This document shows, piece by piece, positions 30,485-31,441 of a stretch of 31,441 nt of DNA (the first letter of the stretch is position 1; each line of letters opens with the position of its first letter). The DNA is from Gracilaria domingensis. Taxonomy: Eukaryota; Rhodophyta; Florideophyceae; Gracilariales; Gracilariaceae. The position numbers and the translations under genes were made by a program. The stretch covers positions 1 to 31,441 of the forward strand of contig VCMS01000437.1 in the NCBI GenBank assembly GCA_022539475.1, read 5' to 3'. The notes under the pieces were generated by a model. The model worked only from the letters and a program-made list of their open reading frames with translations. It was not told the origin of the DNA and did no database searches.

Positions 30485-31441
30485 GAACCGTTCCCGGTGA
30501 GGAGCTTTCAACTATACCCGCGATGCGGAAGATCAGAATGGAGAGTTGACCCCTTCTGTGTGGGGATGAATGAAGGAAGAAGACCAATGAAGCGGTGAAG
30601 ACTTAACTAGAGGAAGTGAGAAGAAAGAAAGAAGAGCATACCGAAATGCCGGTGTACCGATTTAAAACGGTTAGAGTAGAAGAAGCACCAAAGAAGTGAA
30701 GTACACTTGAACACAGTGTGAGGAAAAGTAATCGAACGATCGATCAAGTTCGTGGACGAACAGGGCAAAAGGGTGAAGGAAAGTTACCACTAGTGAATGG
30801 TTTTTTACTGGTTCTATCTTATCTAAGGGACCAATTCCCCAGCCGCTGCTGGTCATCTTACAACTGACCAATGAGGGCCACCGGCAACCGCGTATACGCG
30901 GAGGACCTGCGAAGGTGCGGGGGAACGCGTAAAAGCCAGTACCTGCCAGTAGGGTGGATAATTCGGGCACGATAATTCCAGCGTTTGGAGACTGGCGCGC
31001 AACATCGCGTGTTCGCCGGAGAATCTCCGGAGCGACCGGAGCGGTCGGGCCGGAAGGACCGAGGAACGGAGCCGCTACAGGGGCCGGACCCACCACGGAA
31101 CACTCGCTTGAGTCGGAAACATTCCAACCCACAGGAGCCTGGGGTACACGCCGCCTGGCGTGCACACCTGATCGCCGCGGAGGGTCGTTCACCAAACTCC
31201 TGGTCCATCTCGAGAGTACTCCCGCGCCTCTCCACGGTATCCTGTTCGGTCATCCACCTTCTACTGGGGCGACCCAGTTGTCACTGAACATGACCCAACG
31301 GGGTGACTGTCTGGAATAAGACCGTGTGGTTTCGCTGCACTCGGCATACGCGTAGTCGTCATGCCGACCCTCCCATCGGGTCGTAATACACGAAATCTCC
31401 TGCGGTGAGAATGTCTCCTACGGGTAGCGTCGTAGTGACGA
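30485..31441 (+). other. Gypsy 3' untranslated region, to window end
   Basis: No supported gene and no LTR sequence. The first 300 bases are purine-rich (GAGGAAGTGAGAAGAAAG...), as often seen near the 3' end of such elements, but no polypurine tract followed by TGTAGAGC is present, so the 3' LTR is further on. A Gly/Arg/Pro-rich open frame at 30954-31319 has no recognisable domain and I do not accept it as a gene. Confidence 0.5.

Larger units (their letters stand above)
21803..31441 (+). mobile_element. Ty3/gypsy chromovirus-type retrotransposon, 3' end outside window
   Basis: At least 9.6 kb: 5' LTR (21803-22776), primer binding site, gag, pol in the order protease, reverse transcriptase, RNase H, integrase (gypsy order), a long Pro/Ser/Thr-rich tail, a chromodomain ORF, and untranslated sequence to the window end. 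No sequence like the LTR start appears before 31441, so the 3' LTR lies outside. The pol frame has one in-frame TAG and a late frameshift, and gag has one frameshift. This copy is decayed, but only lightly, consistent with its LTR being about 1.5% different from the solo LTR. Confidence 0.93.

Noticed and set aside
30954..31319. Gly/Arg/Pro-rich ORF near the window end
   Set aside because: No domain, biased composition, overlapping open frames in other phases; likely chance in the 3' untranslated region.

Overview
The window is eukaryotic nuclear DNA made almost entirely of mobile elements, most of them decayed and some nested in others. I see no host housekeeping gene, no tRNA or rRNA, and nothing prokaryotic such as operons, Shine-Dalgarno starts or CRISPR. 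The element families present are a Ty1/copia retrotransposon, a Ty3/gypsy chromovirus, and pogo/Tigger-like, PIF/Harbinger-like and Plavaka-like transposases, beside a DNA-methyltransferase/SET pair. Together with strong GTAAGT and CTAAC...YAG splice-like signals, this fits an intron-bearing, transposon-rich microbial or algal eukaryote such as a red alga, an oomycete or a fungus. I cannot fix the lineage from sequence alone.

Layout. 1-2164 (+): a DNA N6-adenine/N4-cytosine-type methyltransferase followed by, and perhaps fused to, a SET domain, broken by several frameshifts. 2627-5179 (+): an 851-codon frame of unknown function with a coiled coil, broken by two in-frame stops. 5196-9393 (-): a Plavaka-like transposase convergent on the previous frame with a 16 bp gap. 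It is cut near its N-terminus by a 974 bp solo gypsy LTR (8281-9254) with a 5 bp target duplication. 9805-10810: two repeated modules with splice-like signals and, between them, a near-perfect long hairpin (10473-10592). 11498-12936: remains of a PIF/Harbinger-like two-gene element, with the DDE transposase on + and an accessory coiled-coil protein on -. 13195-13955: an AT-rich block packed with GCAAT/ATTGC.

14787-19530: a structurally complete copia element (4744 bp, 307 bp LTRs, 5 bp target duplication, primer binding site and polypurine tract visible) whose polyprotein has three frameshifts and four stops. 19907-21802 (-): a pogo/Tigger-like DDE transposase. 21803 to the window end: a gypsy chromovirus inserted in the 5' part of that transposase. 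It has a 974 bp 5' LTR, gag, a probable gag-pol frameshift element, pol, and a separate small chromodomain ORF. Its 3' LTR lies beyond the window.

How the parts relate. The solo LTR and the 5' LTR are the same family in opposite orientation, so the window records at least two insertions of one gypsy family, both into transposase genes. The methyltransferase/SET pair, the unknown frame and the Plavaka-like transposase are packed so tightly that they may once have been the cargo of one large DNA transposon carrying a DNA- and histone-methylation module. That is inference. It is the most interesting candidate system here, with the gag-pol pseudoknot and the 10.5 kb hairpin next.
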